Shown here piece after piece: positions 1 through 6,062 of a stretch of DNA of 8,017 nt. Origin of the DNA: Pseudomonadota bacterium. GTDB taxonomy: Bacteria; Pseudomonadota; Alphaproteobacteria; Rhizobiales; Xanthobacteraceae. The stretch is from assembly GCA_023431725.1 (NCBI GenBank), contig JAEYVN010000002.1, positions 1 through 8,017 of the forward strand. The letters are read 5' to 3'. Position 1 is the stretch's first letter. Every line of letters starts with the position of its first letter. The position numbers were made by a program, and so were the translations under genes. The notes beneath the pieces are model-generated. The model was given only the letters and a program-made list of their open reading frames with translations. It ran no database searches and was not told the DNA's origin.

Positions 1-1153
1 AGCGGTCCGTCATGCCGGCGATGAAATCGCCGACCCTGAGCGTCAACGCCTCGTCATCGCCGCGCGGCAGATCCTCATGCCATTCGTCCGGCATATGTTC
101 AGGGTGCGCCGTATAGTGAGCGAACAACTCACGGACCACGCGGGCGGCATCGTCCATCACCCGCATGACCCGCTCATGGCGATACATATGCGGATAGAGG
201 AAGCCCTTGATGCCCTTTTCCGCCTCCGCCATGGCCGGCGAGAAGGCAATAACGGGGCCCGACGCGAGCCGCACCTCATCGACATTCGCCGGTGCCAGCA
301 GCTGAATGCGGCGCTGTGATTCGGCAGCGACATCCTCGATCATCCAGGTGATCAGACGGCGCATTAGTTCATGGCCGACACGGGCCGCCTCAAGTGTCGG
401 ATACCGCCGGCCGATCTCGCGCACGATGCCACCGACGAACGGAACGTCTTCAAGATCGGCAATGCCGAACAGGCCGGCGCGCAAGCCGTCGTCGATATCG
501 TGCGCGTCATAGGCGATGTCGTCGGCAATGGCGGCGACCTGCGCCTCGGCGCTGGCAAAACTCCAGAGCTGCAGATCCTGCAATTGCTGATAATCGCGGA
601 TCACACGCGGCACGCCTGTATCGCGGTAACGATCGATCGCATGGCCGTCGCGGTCGGCGAGCGGACCGTTGTGCTTCACCAGCCCTTCCAGCGTCTCCCA
701 CGTCAGATTGAGGCCGTCGAACTCGGCATAGCGGTGCTCCAGCGACGTGACGATTCGCAGCGCCTGCGCATTATGGTCGAAGCCACCGCAGGGCTGCATT
801 GCTGCATCGAGCGCTCTCTCGCCCATGTGCCCGAATGGCGGATGGCCAAGGTCGTGGGCCAGCGCCAGACCTTCGGCCAGATCCTCGTCGAGCCCCAGCA
901 CCCGGGCCAGCGAACGGGCGATCTGCTGCACTTCCAGAGTGTGCGTGAGGCGGGTCCGGTAGTGATCGCCCTCGTGGAAGACAAAGACCTGCGTCTTGTG
1001 CTTCAGGCGCCGGAAAGCGGTCGAATGGATGATGCGGTCGCAATCGCGCCGGAAATCGTTGCGGCTGGGGCTGGCCGTTTCGGGCAGCAGCCGTCCCCGA
1101 CTGACTGCCGGATCGGATGCATAGGGCGCGCGAGGAATGGACTGGATAGCCAT
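1..1153 (-). CDS. dgt: dGTP triphosphohydrolase-like protein (HD superfamily), C-terminus cut by window edge
   Basis: Known role of the family: cytoplasmic hydrolysis of dGTP (and often other dNTPs) to deoxynucleoside and triphosphate, adjusting the dNTP pool. The reading frame is open from the ATG at 1153 to the left edge, giving 384 residues; family members are about 400, so only about 20 are missing. The HD-domain metal ligands are visible: His71 in [13 protein letters not shown], His100-Asp101 in [15 protein letters not shown], and the late Asp in [13 protein letters not shown] (about 211-221). The N-terminal [21 protein letters not shown] stretch (about 36-56, given here without its first residue R) is also characteristic. 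The start is chosen by family length and by the PRAPYASDP beginning; its Shine-Dalgarno is weak (GAAGAG about 14 nt upstream). It is divergent from erpA across 111 bp. The family call is near certain. In-vivo substrate preference is not readable, and the symbol is used in the family sense. Confidence 0.95.
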   Translation of the reverse strand, partial: MAIQSIPRAPYASDPAVSRGRLLPETASPSRNDFRRDCDRIIHSTAFRRLKHKTQVFVFHEGDHYRTRLTHTLEVQQIARSLARVLGLDEDLAEGLALAHDLGHPPFGHMGERALDAAMQPCGGFDHNAQALRIVTSLEHRYAEFDGLNLTWETLEGLVKHNGPLADRDGHAIDRYRDTGVPRVIRDYQQLQDLQLWSFASAEAQVAAIADDIAYDAHDIDDGLRAGLFGIADLEDVPFVGGIVREIGRRYPTLEAARVGHELMRRLITWMIEDVAAESQRRIQLLAPANVDEVRLASGPVIAFSPAMAEAEKGIKGFLYPHMYRHERVMRVMDDAARVVRELFAHYTAHPEHMPDEWHEDLPRGDDEALTLRVGDFIAGMTDR

Positions 1154-1197
1154 GGTGAATGCCGGTGCTCTTCGGGTGGCCCGCGCCCGGACGCATT

Positions 1198-1224
1198 GCC
1201 GGCCCGTAATTTTGTGGGGCCGGC
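1198..1224. promoter_or_regulatory. 8-bp inverted repeat in the dgt/erpA divergent intergenic region
   Basis: GCCGGCCC at 1198-1205 and its exact reverse complement GGGCCGGC at 1217-1224 flank an 11-nt AT-rich spacer. It lies in the 111-bp region from which both genes must be transcribed. It could be an operator for a dimeric regulator or a hairpin in the 5' leader of the dgt mRNA. I do not recognise an Irr or RirA iron-box consensus in it. The repeat is directly visible; the function is inference. Confidence 0.4.
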
Positions 1225-1229
1225 GTGAA

Positions 1230-1260
1230 TTGACGGAACCGGACGGCGCACCTAACTAAT
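1230..1260 (+). promoter_or_regulatory. Possible erpA promoter giving a leaderless transcript
   Basis: TTGACG at 1230-1235 is a good -35 match (five of six). After a 17-bp spacer, TAACTAAT at 1253-1260 is an AT-rich but poor -10. If used, transcription would begin about at the ATG at 1265. The lack of any Shine-Dalgarno before that ATG is consistent with this. The -10 is weak, so this is a candidate only. Confidence 0.3.
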
Positions 1261-1264
1261 AGCC

Positions 1265-1597
1265 ATGAGCACTGGCAACGTCACCGTTTCAGACCGGGCG
1301 GCGAAAAAAATCGCCGCGATCCTGCAAAGCGAGCCTGCGGGTTCCATGCTGCGCGTCAGCGTCGAAGGCGGCGGCTGCTCGGGCTTCCAATACAAGTTCG
1401 ATGTCGAGCACGATCGCGCCGACGACGATCTGGTGCTGGAAAAGAACAATGCCACGGTGCTGATCGATCCGATCTCGGTGGGCTTCCTTGCCGGCTCGGA
1501 GATTGACTTCGTCGACGACCTGATCGGTTCGGCTTTCAAGATCATCAATCCGAACGCCAAGTCGTCCTGCGGCTGCGGAACGAGTTTTTCGCTCTAA
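1265..1597 (+). CDS. erpA: ErpA/IscA-type iron-sulfur cluster carrier protein
   Basis: Small (110 residues) A-type carrier of the HesB/IscA/ErpA family, which receives Fe-S clusters from the assembly scaffold and passes them to apo-enzymes in the cytoplasm. The three conserved cluster-ligand cysteines are present: Cys38 in VEGGGCSGFQY and Cys102/Cys104 in SSCGCGTSFSL at the very C-terminus. Length is normal. The sequence around VSVEGGGCSGFQYKFD and FLAGSEIDFVDDLIG is ErpA-like rather than IscA- or SufA-like, so ErpA is the best name, with some residual ambiguity among A-type paralogues. The ATG at 1265 is the only reasonable start, since an in-frame stop lies 12 nt upstream. There is no Shine-Dalgarno in the preceding 15 bases. 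It is divergent from dgt and convergent with the solute-binding-protein gene. No isc or suf genes are in the window. Confidence 0.95.
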   Translation: MSTGNVTVSDRAAKKIAAILQSEPAGSMLRVSVEGGGCSGFQYKFDVEHDRADDDLVLEKNNATVLIDPISVGFLAGSEIDFVDDLIGSAFKIINPNAKSSCGCGTSFSL

Positions 1598-1674
1598 TTC
1601 AACAATCCCATCCGTCGCCCCGCACTGGCGCCTGCAACGCTCGCCGATCCGGCACGCGTCGCGACATCGGCCGG

Positions 1675-1707
1675 TCCCGAGCCCGGGATCGCGGCCAACT
1701 GGCCGCG
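1675..1707. terminator. GC-rich palindromes between two convergent genes (possible terminator)
   Basis: Two stems lie in the 126-bp gap between the ends of erpA and the Bug gene. The first is TCCCG (1675-1679) with CGGGA (1684-1688), 4-nt loop. The second is CGCGGCCA (1690-1697) with TGGCCGCG (1700-1707), perfect over 8 bp with a 2-nt centre (7 bp with a 4-nt loop when folded). No T-tract follows on either strand, so neither is a classical intrinsic terminator. The position suits a shared bidirectional transcription-end structure. The rest of the gap shows nothing recognisable. Confidence 0.4.
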
Positions 1708-1723
1708 TCCCCGAACTCCCACA

Positions 1724-2686
1724 TCAGTTCGCCTTCATTCCGGTCTTCTTGACGAAGTCACCGTAGGTCTTGAACTCGGTCTTGATCAGGCCACCGAAGT
1801 CCTCCGCCGACATCGGCATGGGCTGCACGCCGATCTTCTCCAGCTTCTCCCGCAGTACCGGCATGCCGAACGCCTTTTTCATCTCGGCATTCAGCTTCTC
1901 GATCGCCGGCTTGGGCGTGCCGACCGGGCCGAGAATGCCGACCCAGAGCGTGTAGTCGGATTCCGGAAAGCCAGCCTCGAGCGTGGTCGGAACGTTCGGC
2001 AATTGCGCCGCACGTGTCTTCGAACTGACGGCGAGCGCCAGCAACTTGCCGGACTGGATATGCGGCAATGCCGTCGCGATCGGGCAGAAGTAATAATCGA
2101 CGCGGCCGGTCATGACTTCGGCCAGGGCTTCCGAGCCCCCCTTGAAGGGAATATGCACCGCGTCGTAACCGGCTGACGCGCGAAAACGCTCGGCGCTCAT
2201 ATGCACGGCGGAACCGACACCGAGCGAGGCGAAGTTGAGCTTGCCGGGGTTGGCTTTGCCATAGGCGACGAAGTCCTGGATCGTCTTGATGCCCTTGTCC
2301 GGAGAGATGATCAGCACATTCGGGACGCTGCCGACCATCGCCATCGGCACCAGATCGTTCTCGGCATTGAATGGCAGATTGGGATAGAGCGCCGGCGCCA
2401 CCGTATGCGCCGACGAATGCACCAGCCAGGTCAGCGCATCGGGGTCCGACTTCACAACCTGGGCGGCGCCAATGGTGCCGCCGGCGCCGGGCCGGTTCTC
2501 GACCACGATCGGCTGCCCGAGCTGGGTCTGCAACTGCTCGAAAACGATGCGTGGAATGATGTCGGTCGCCGATCCGGCGCCGAAGGGAACGACGGCCTTG
2601 ATCGGCTTCGACGGCCAGGACTCGGCCAAAGCCGACGAGGCTGATGAGGCAAGAATAAGCAGGGCAATCAGTGCATGACGGCGCAT
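1724..2686 (-). CDS. Periplasmic solute-binding protein, Bug / tripartite tricarboxylate transporter (TctC) family
   Basis: 320 residues, the usual length for Bug-family receptors, which bind small organic anions (carboxylates, aromatic or amino acids) in the periplasm. A signal peptide is clear: MRRH, a hydrophobic run to about residue 18, and an ALA|ES cleavage site at 21-22. Family landmarks are WPSKPIKAVVPFGAGSATD (25-42; usually a PGG-x-x-D loop), VVENRPGAGGTIGA (61-74), ALYPNLPFN (99-107), and GxLGPVGTPKPAIEKLN in the second lobe. The usual PDGYT segment is PDALT here (82-86). The ATG at 2686 is preferred over an in-frame ATG at 2785 because it starts directly at the signal peptide and has GGAG 9 nt upstream; the longer form would bury the signal behind 33 unrelated residues. 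No TctA or TctB membrane subunit is adjacent, which is common for this expanded family. The ligand cannot be predicted. Confidence 0.93.
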   Translation of the reverse strand: MRRHALIALLILASSASSALAESWPSKPIKAVVPFGAGSATDIIPRIVFEQLQTQLGQPIVVENRPGAGGTIGAAQVVKSDPDALTWLVHSSAHTVAPALYPNLPFNAENDLVPMAMVGSVPNVLIISPDKGIKTIQDFVAYGKANPGKLNFASLGVGSAVHMSAERFRASAGYDAVHIPFKGGSEALAEVMTGRVDYYFCPIATALPHIQSGKLLALAVSSKTRAAQLPNVPTTLEAGFPESDYTLWVGILGPVGTPKPAIEKLNAEMKKAFGMPVLREKLEKIGVQPMPMSAEDFGGLIKTEFKTYGDFVKKTGMKAN

Positions 2687-2695
2687 TGCAGGTAT

Positions 2696-2710
2696 CTCCG
2701 GTTCAACCGG
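2696..2710 (-). promoter_or_regulatory. Shine-Dalgarno of the Bug gene overlapped by a small palindrome
   Basis: On the minus strand GGAG (plus positions 2696-2699) lies 9 nt before the ATG at 2686 and fixes that start. Directly upstream, CCGGTT (2698-2703) and AACCGG (2705-2710) form a palindrome with a single central base. Its arm shares two bases with the Shine-Dalgarno, so a 5-bp hairpin in the mRNA would partly mask it. Any effect on translation is inference. Confidence 0.45.
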
Positions 2711-2753
2711 GATTTGCCTGCGACCGCTATCGAGCATTCGACGATACCGCGGG

Positions 2754-2779
2754 CCTGTCTCCGGTTTTCCGGAGACAGG
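2754..2779 (-). terminator. Perfect 11-bp hairpin downstream of the RTX gene
   Basis: CCTGTCTCCGG (2754-2764), TTTT loop, then the exact complement CCGGAGACAGG (2769-2779). It starts 41 nt past the stop of the upstream minus-strand RTX gene and lies before the Bug gene. This suits a transcription-end or 3'-protecting hairpin. No T-run follows on the minus strand, so it is not a textbook intrinsic terminator. Confidence 0.5.
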
Positions 2780-2819
2780 GAGCAAGAACTATGCCGCGGG
2801 TTACGACCTGGGCAGCGCG

Positions 2820-5786
2820 CTACACGATCAGGAAATCGTGCAGCGCGACAGTCGGTGCATTTTCGAGCACGGCCAGCAGGACCGGCTTGTCGCTGCCACT
2901 ACCGTCGGCATCCCACAGCATGCGACCGGTATCGATGTCGTAGAGAATGGTGGCCATTGCATCGGTTGCACCCGACCATTCGCCGGTCACGAACATGATG
3001 TCCTGGAGGCCGGAAATTCCGAAACCTGCAGCCGACAATGCGATCATATCACCGGCCGAGAAATCGGTGATCGTGTCGCCCGCCTCCGCCAGGTTCGCGA
3101 AGTAGAACGTATCGTCACCGGCACCGCCGGTCAGGATATCCTTGCGGGCACCGCCATCGATGAGGTCGTTGCCGTCGCCGCCATTGATCGTATCGTTGCC
3201 ATCAAAGCCGTAGAGGCGATCATTGCCCTTGCCGCCGTCCAGGATGTTGTTGACCTGGTTGCCGCGCAGCACATCGCCATAGACGCTGCCGGTCAGATTC
3301 TCGATCGAGCTGAACAGATCGCCTGCGGCGCCACCGGCATTTTTTGCGGAATTGGCGAGATCGGCGATCACGCCCTGTTCGGAACGCGCATAAGTGACCG
3401 TGTCATAGCCGTAACTGCCGCTCAACACATCGGCGCCTGCGCCGCCCTCCAGAATGTCGTTGCCATCGCCGCCGTAAAGACGATCGTCGCCGTCGCCACC
3501 GCGCAGGACGTCGTCGCCTGCGCTGCCGTAGAGGCGATCGTTGCCGGCACCGCCTTCGAGCACATCGTTGCCTTCATCGCCATACAGCGTGTCGTTGCCC
3601 GCACCGCCATCGATGAAATCATCGCCGTCGCCGCCATGGATCATGTTGTCGGCGATGTTGCCGGTCAGGACATCGTCGAGATCATTGCCGACCGCCGTCA
3701 GGCGCTGATTGCCGAGCAGTGTCAGTGCCTCGACATTCGCAAACAGCGGACCGGTGAGCTGGATCGGCGTGCGGACCGTGTCGAAGCCGGAATTGGCGCC
3801 CTCCGAGACGACATCGCCGATGGAGTCGACGATATAGGTGTCATCACCGGCGCCGCCGCCCATCCAGTCATCGCCAGACCCGCCATCGAGCAGATCGTTG
3901 CCGCGATTGCCGACCAGGACATCATTGCCGTCGCCCCCTTCAAGCCGGCTGTTGCCGGCGTCGGCATAGAGAAGATCATTGCCACCGAGTCCGATCAGAT
4001 GACGCGCCTGCGCGTCGGCATAGAGCACGTCAGCACCATCGGTGCCCCGTCGCACGCCATTCTCGACATCGCCATCGGATGGCATGGGCCGCAACGCCTG
4101 ACCATCGGACAGACGGGTGATGAAATTCGCCGCGCTGAGCGATGACGCATCGGCATCGGCCAGTGTCACCAATGTGGTGAAGTCGTTGCCGACGCCTCTG
4201 GTGTTGATCTGCACGGCCACATCGCTGCCGACCTGCTGCCAGCGCAAATGTCCGCTGGCGATCAGATCATCCTCGGTCCAGCCGAGCCTTTCCTTGAGCA
4301 CCGACAGATCGACGAGGTCGCCCTGCAACCCGGTCTCGAAGTCGCCGATGACGTCACCCGCCTCGCTCATGTCGTGGAACGCAAAGCGGTCACGTCCGGC
4401 ACCACCCAGCAGCGTGTCGTCGCCAAGGCCGCCCCAGATGTAATCGTTGCCGGCACCGCCGGAGATGAGATCATGGCCCTTCCCGCCCAGCAGCAGATCG
4501 CTCTCGATCGAACCGGTGATGATGTCGTTCTGATTGGTCGGATCGATCCGAACGTATGTCGTGCCGCTGGTGGTGCCGTAAATCGGGCTCAGCGGCCCAT
4601 GATAGCTGTAGGCTTCGAACCAGGAATCGATGACCCGATTGTCACGCGCATCGTTGATGGCGATCGTCGAATACAGCAGCGTTTCCTTCAGAGTGACGCT
4701 ATCGATGGTGATCTCGCGACCATCACCATCGCCCCACTCATAGAATACGATGCCACGCTCATTATTGGAGCCGCCGCTGTTGCTCATTTCGTTGCCGATG
4801 CCACGTGCCATCAGGAAGCCATGGCTGTCGAATGCCATGACATGCTCGAAGCGCGCATTCACCGCTTCCGAATGCCATGACCAGGCAAAATTGCGAGCGG
4901 CATAGGCGACGGATTCTTCCACCGCCATGCCGATATCGCCGCCGTAATAGGCGGCGCTGGCGCTGTTTGGCGCATTGCCGATGGCATTGGCGTCGGCGGC
5001 GTGGGTGACGTTCTCGGCGTAAAGTCCGGTCACCTTGGTGCCGATCGAACTCAACGAATGCACGCCGATGCCGAGGGTGCCGGGACCATCCAGCAGATTC
5101 TTGACGGTCAGATCCGTGATCGTCGTATCGACACTGTCGACAACGCTCACACCCTTGCCGACGCCGTCACGCAGATCCATCCGCTCGACCTTGGCATCGA
5201 TCAGCCCGCGCAACTGAACGAGCGGCGCATTCCAGCTGCCTTGACTCGGGTCGCCGGCAATCTCGCCGTTCTTGATGACAAGCTCGCCGCTGACATATTC
5301 GGTCGCGCGTACGTTGGTGCGATAATTGGCCTGATCAATCAGGGTACCGGCCAGCGTCACCGTGTTGCCATCCACGGCAACAACCTGCATCGCCTGCCCC
5401 ATGCGGGTCGGAACATTGCCATCGGGGTGATCACCCGGCAGCGTGTCGTCCGAGACGACCTTGAGCCAGCCTCCGACCTGCAGATTGGCCGGCAGGTTCC
5501 CGTAGGTCACCGTCGTGTGCCCGGCCATATCCTGCGACAGCGCAACCTGCTGCAGCGGCGTATGCACGGCACGGCCCGTGATCACCGTGACATTCGCGGC
5601 CTGCTGAAGCGTTGCACCATTCAGATCGATGGTGATGTCTCGCTGCGCGACATCGATATTCAGACCCGACGTGATGGCGATCGTTTCGCCTTTTGGCAGA
5701 ACAACTGTTCCCCCGGTTTTCAGTGACGAAAGCGCATTGAGGATATCGGTTTCCGTGGCACCGGATGCGAGTTGAATGACAGTCAA
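2820..5786 (-). CDS. Large RTX-type calcium-binding protein with N-terminal parallel beta-helix; probable type I secretion substrate
   Basis: 988 residues, starting at a TTG (5786) with GGAGG 7 nt upstream; a longer in-frame ATG start (5954) has no such support and adds 56 Arg-rich, unrelated residues. There is no N-terminal signal peptide. Layout: about 1-60, entry segment of pectate-lyase/tailspike-like beta-helices (TGGTVVLPKGETI, ITIDLNGATL); about 60-415, beta-helix coils (ERMDLRDGVGKGVSVVDS, TITDLTVKNL, ARFEHVMAFDSHGF); 434-469, four RTX units; 470-500, a serralysin-C-like segment (SEAGDVIGDFETG); 599-652, about six units; 653-699, YIVDSIGDVVSEG-type spacer; 700-798, eleven units in unbroken register; 833-895, seven units; 896-988, C-terminal cap (AEAGDTITDFSAGD, then WDADGSG and the end DFLIV) typical of type I substrates. 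RTX repeats bind calcium and fold outside the cell. Beta-helix plus RTX is seen in secreted polysaccharide lyases and mannuronan epimerases, but the AlgE catalytic motif (YGxDPHE) is absent, so no activity is assigned. No type I exporter genes are in view. Confidence 0.9.
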   Translation of the reverse strand: MTVIQLASGATETDILNALSSLKTGGTVVLPKGETIAITSGLNIDVAQRDITIDLNGATLQQAANVTVITGRAVHTPLQQVALSQDMAGHTTVTYGNLPANLQVGGWLKVVSDDTLPGDHPDGNVPTRMGQAMQVVAVDGNTVTLAGTLIDQANYRTNVRATEYVSGELVIKNGEIAGDPSQGSWNAPLVQLRGLIDAKVERMDLRDGVGKGVSVVDSVDTTITDLTVKNLLDGPGTLGIGVHSLSSIGTKVTGLYAENVTHAADANAIGNAPNSASAAYYGGDIGMAVEESVAYAARNFAWSWHSEAVNARFEHVMAFDSHGFLMARGIGNEMSNSGGSNNERGIVFYEWGDGDGREITIDSVTLKETLLYSTIAINDARDNRVIDSWFEAYSYHGPLSPIYGTTSGTTYVRIDPTNQNDIITGSIESDLLLGGKGHDLISGGAGNDYIWGGLGDDTLLGGAGRDRFAFHDMSEAGDVIGDFETGLQGDLVDLSVLKERLGWTEDDLIASGHLRWQQVGSDVAVQINTRGVGNDFTTLVTLADADASSLSAANFITRLSDGQALRPMPSDGDVENGVRRGTDGADVLYADAQARHLIGLGGNDLLYADAGNSRLEGGDGNDVLVGNRGNDLLDGGSGDDWMGGGAGDDTYIVDSIGDVVSEGANSGFDTVRTPIQLTGPLFANVEALTLLGNQRLTAVGNDLDDVLTGNIADNMIHGGDGDDFIDGGAGNDTLYGDEGNDVLEGGAGNDRLYGSAGDDVLRGGDGDDRLYGGDGNDILEGGAGADVLSGSYGYDTVTYARSEQGVIADLANSAKNAGGAAGDLFSSIENLTGSVYGDVLRGNQVNNILDGGKGNDRLYGFDGNDTINGGDGNDLIDGGARKDILTGGAGDDTFYFANLAEAGDTITDFSAGDMIALSAAGFGISGLQDIMFVTGEWSGATDAMATILYDIDTGRMLWDADGSGSDKPVLLAVLENAPTVALHDFLIV
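3102..3290 (-). repeat. RTX repeat block 4 (residues 833-895)
   Basis: Seven 27-bp units within the RTX gene. The first two are degenerate (GSVYGDVLR, GNQVNNILD); then come GGKGNDRLY, GFDGNDTIN, GGDGNDLID, GGARKDILT and GGAGDDTFY. GGARKDILT has lost the second conserved glycine position of the calcium loop. The block runs straight into the C-terminal cap. Confidence 0.85.
3393..3689 (-). repeat. RTX repeat block 3 (residues 700-798), the longest
   Basis: Eleven consecutive nonapeptide units in perfect 9-residue register, coded by 27-bp DNA units. The core seven or eight match GGxGxDxxx (for example GGDGDDFID, GGAGNDTLY, GGAGNDRLY, GGDGDDRLY, GGDGNDILE). The first two and last unit are degenerate. 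Expected to form a parallel beta-roll with calcium between turns. Confidence 0.88.
3831..3992 (-). repeat. RTX repeat block 2 (residues 599-652)
   Basis: Six 27-bp units: GLGGNDLLY, a degenerate ADAGNSRLE, then GGDGNDVLV, GNRGNDLLD, GGSGDDWMG and GGAGDDTYI. It is followed by a non-repeat spacer of the YIVDSIGDVVSEG type that commonly separates RTX blocks. Confidence 0.82.
4380..4487 (-). repeat. RTX repeat block 1 (residues 434-469)
   Basis: Four 27-bp units (GGKGHDLIS, GGAGNDYIW, GGLGDDTLL, GGAGRDRFA) directly after the beta-helix region. They are followed by a serralysin-C-like segment, FHDMSEAGDVIGDF, resembling the one at the protein's C-terminus. Confidence 0.82.
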
Positions 5787-5798
5787 CGGGAGACCTCC
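5787..5798 (-). promoter_or_regulatory. Strong Shine-Dalgarno deciding a TTG start for the RTX gene
   Basis: CTGGAGG on the minus strand (GGAGG core at plus positions 5794-5798) sits 7 nt before the TTG at 5784-5786. A small 6-bp hairpin (TTGCCG 5809-5814 with CGGCAA 5820-5825) lies just upstream of it in the leader. No comparable ribosome site precedes the alternative in-frame ATG at 5954. Confidence 0.75.
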
Positions 5799-5973
5799 AG
5801 ACAAAAGGTTGCCGTACGCCGGCAATCGCGCAGGGCGAATTGCGACGCTCGATGGAGCCCGGGAATTCAGGCCGATATGATGAGAAAGCGGCTTATGGCG
5901 TGCCGTTCGTCGGCCGCCCAAAACTGATTGTGTGTCGGATCGACAATCCGCCAATCATGCGATGCCGCATATA

Positions 5974-6025
5974 TAACACGGAACCCTTATCGATCACTTG
6001 CAGCGATCGATAAAAGTCCGTGTTA
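5974..6025. promoter_or_regulatory. 52-bp interrupted inverted repeat between the RND pump and RTX genes
   Basis: Outer arms TAACACGGA (5974-5982) and TCCGTGTTA (6017-6025) are exact complements, as are inner arms TTATCGATC (5987-5995) and GATCGATAA (6005-6013). They are separated by a small asymmetric internal loop (4 and 3 nt) and a 9-nt apical loop. It lies 37 nt past the stop of the RND gene and about 190 nt upstream of the RTX start. No T-run follows on the minus strand (TATATATGC follows instead). It may be a transcription-end hairpin for the pump gene, or an operator/promoter element for the RTX gene, with TATATA as a possible -10. The rest of the 276-bp gap shows no gene or clear promoter. 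Confidence 0.5.
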
Positions 6026-6062
6026 GCCAGCGTTCTTTAGTCTTACAGAGGGAACCGCGGAA

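Noticed and set aside
371..1228. A 285-codon open frame on the plus strand opposite dgt
   Set aside because: The minus strand in the same place encodes a full HD-domain dGTPase with its metal ligands; the plus-strand product resembles nothing and has no ribosome site.
2687..2785. N-terminal extension of the Bug protein to the ATG at 2785
   Set aside because: It would read through the 11-bp hairpin and place 33 charged residues before a clear signal peptide; the ATG at 2686 has the ribosome site.
2838..4145. A 435-codon open frame on the plus strand opposite the RTX gene
   Set aside because: It is the antisense shadow of the 27-bp RTX repeats. Its translation is a monotonous Ala/Val/Ile repeat, whereas the minus strand gives canonical GGxGxD units.
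3102..4487. The regular repeats as a CRISPR or satellite array
   Set aside because: The 27-bp period is in frame and encodes RTX nonapeptides with variable third positions; there are no unique spacers.
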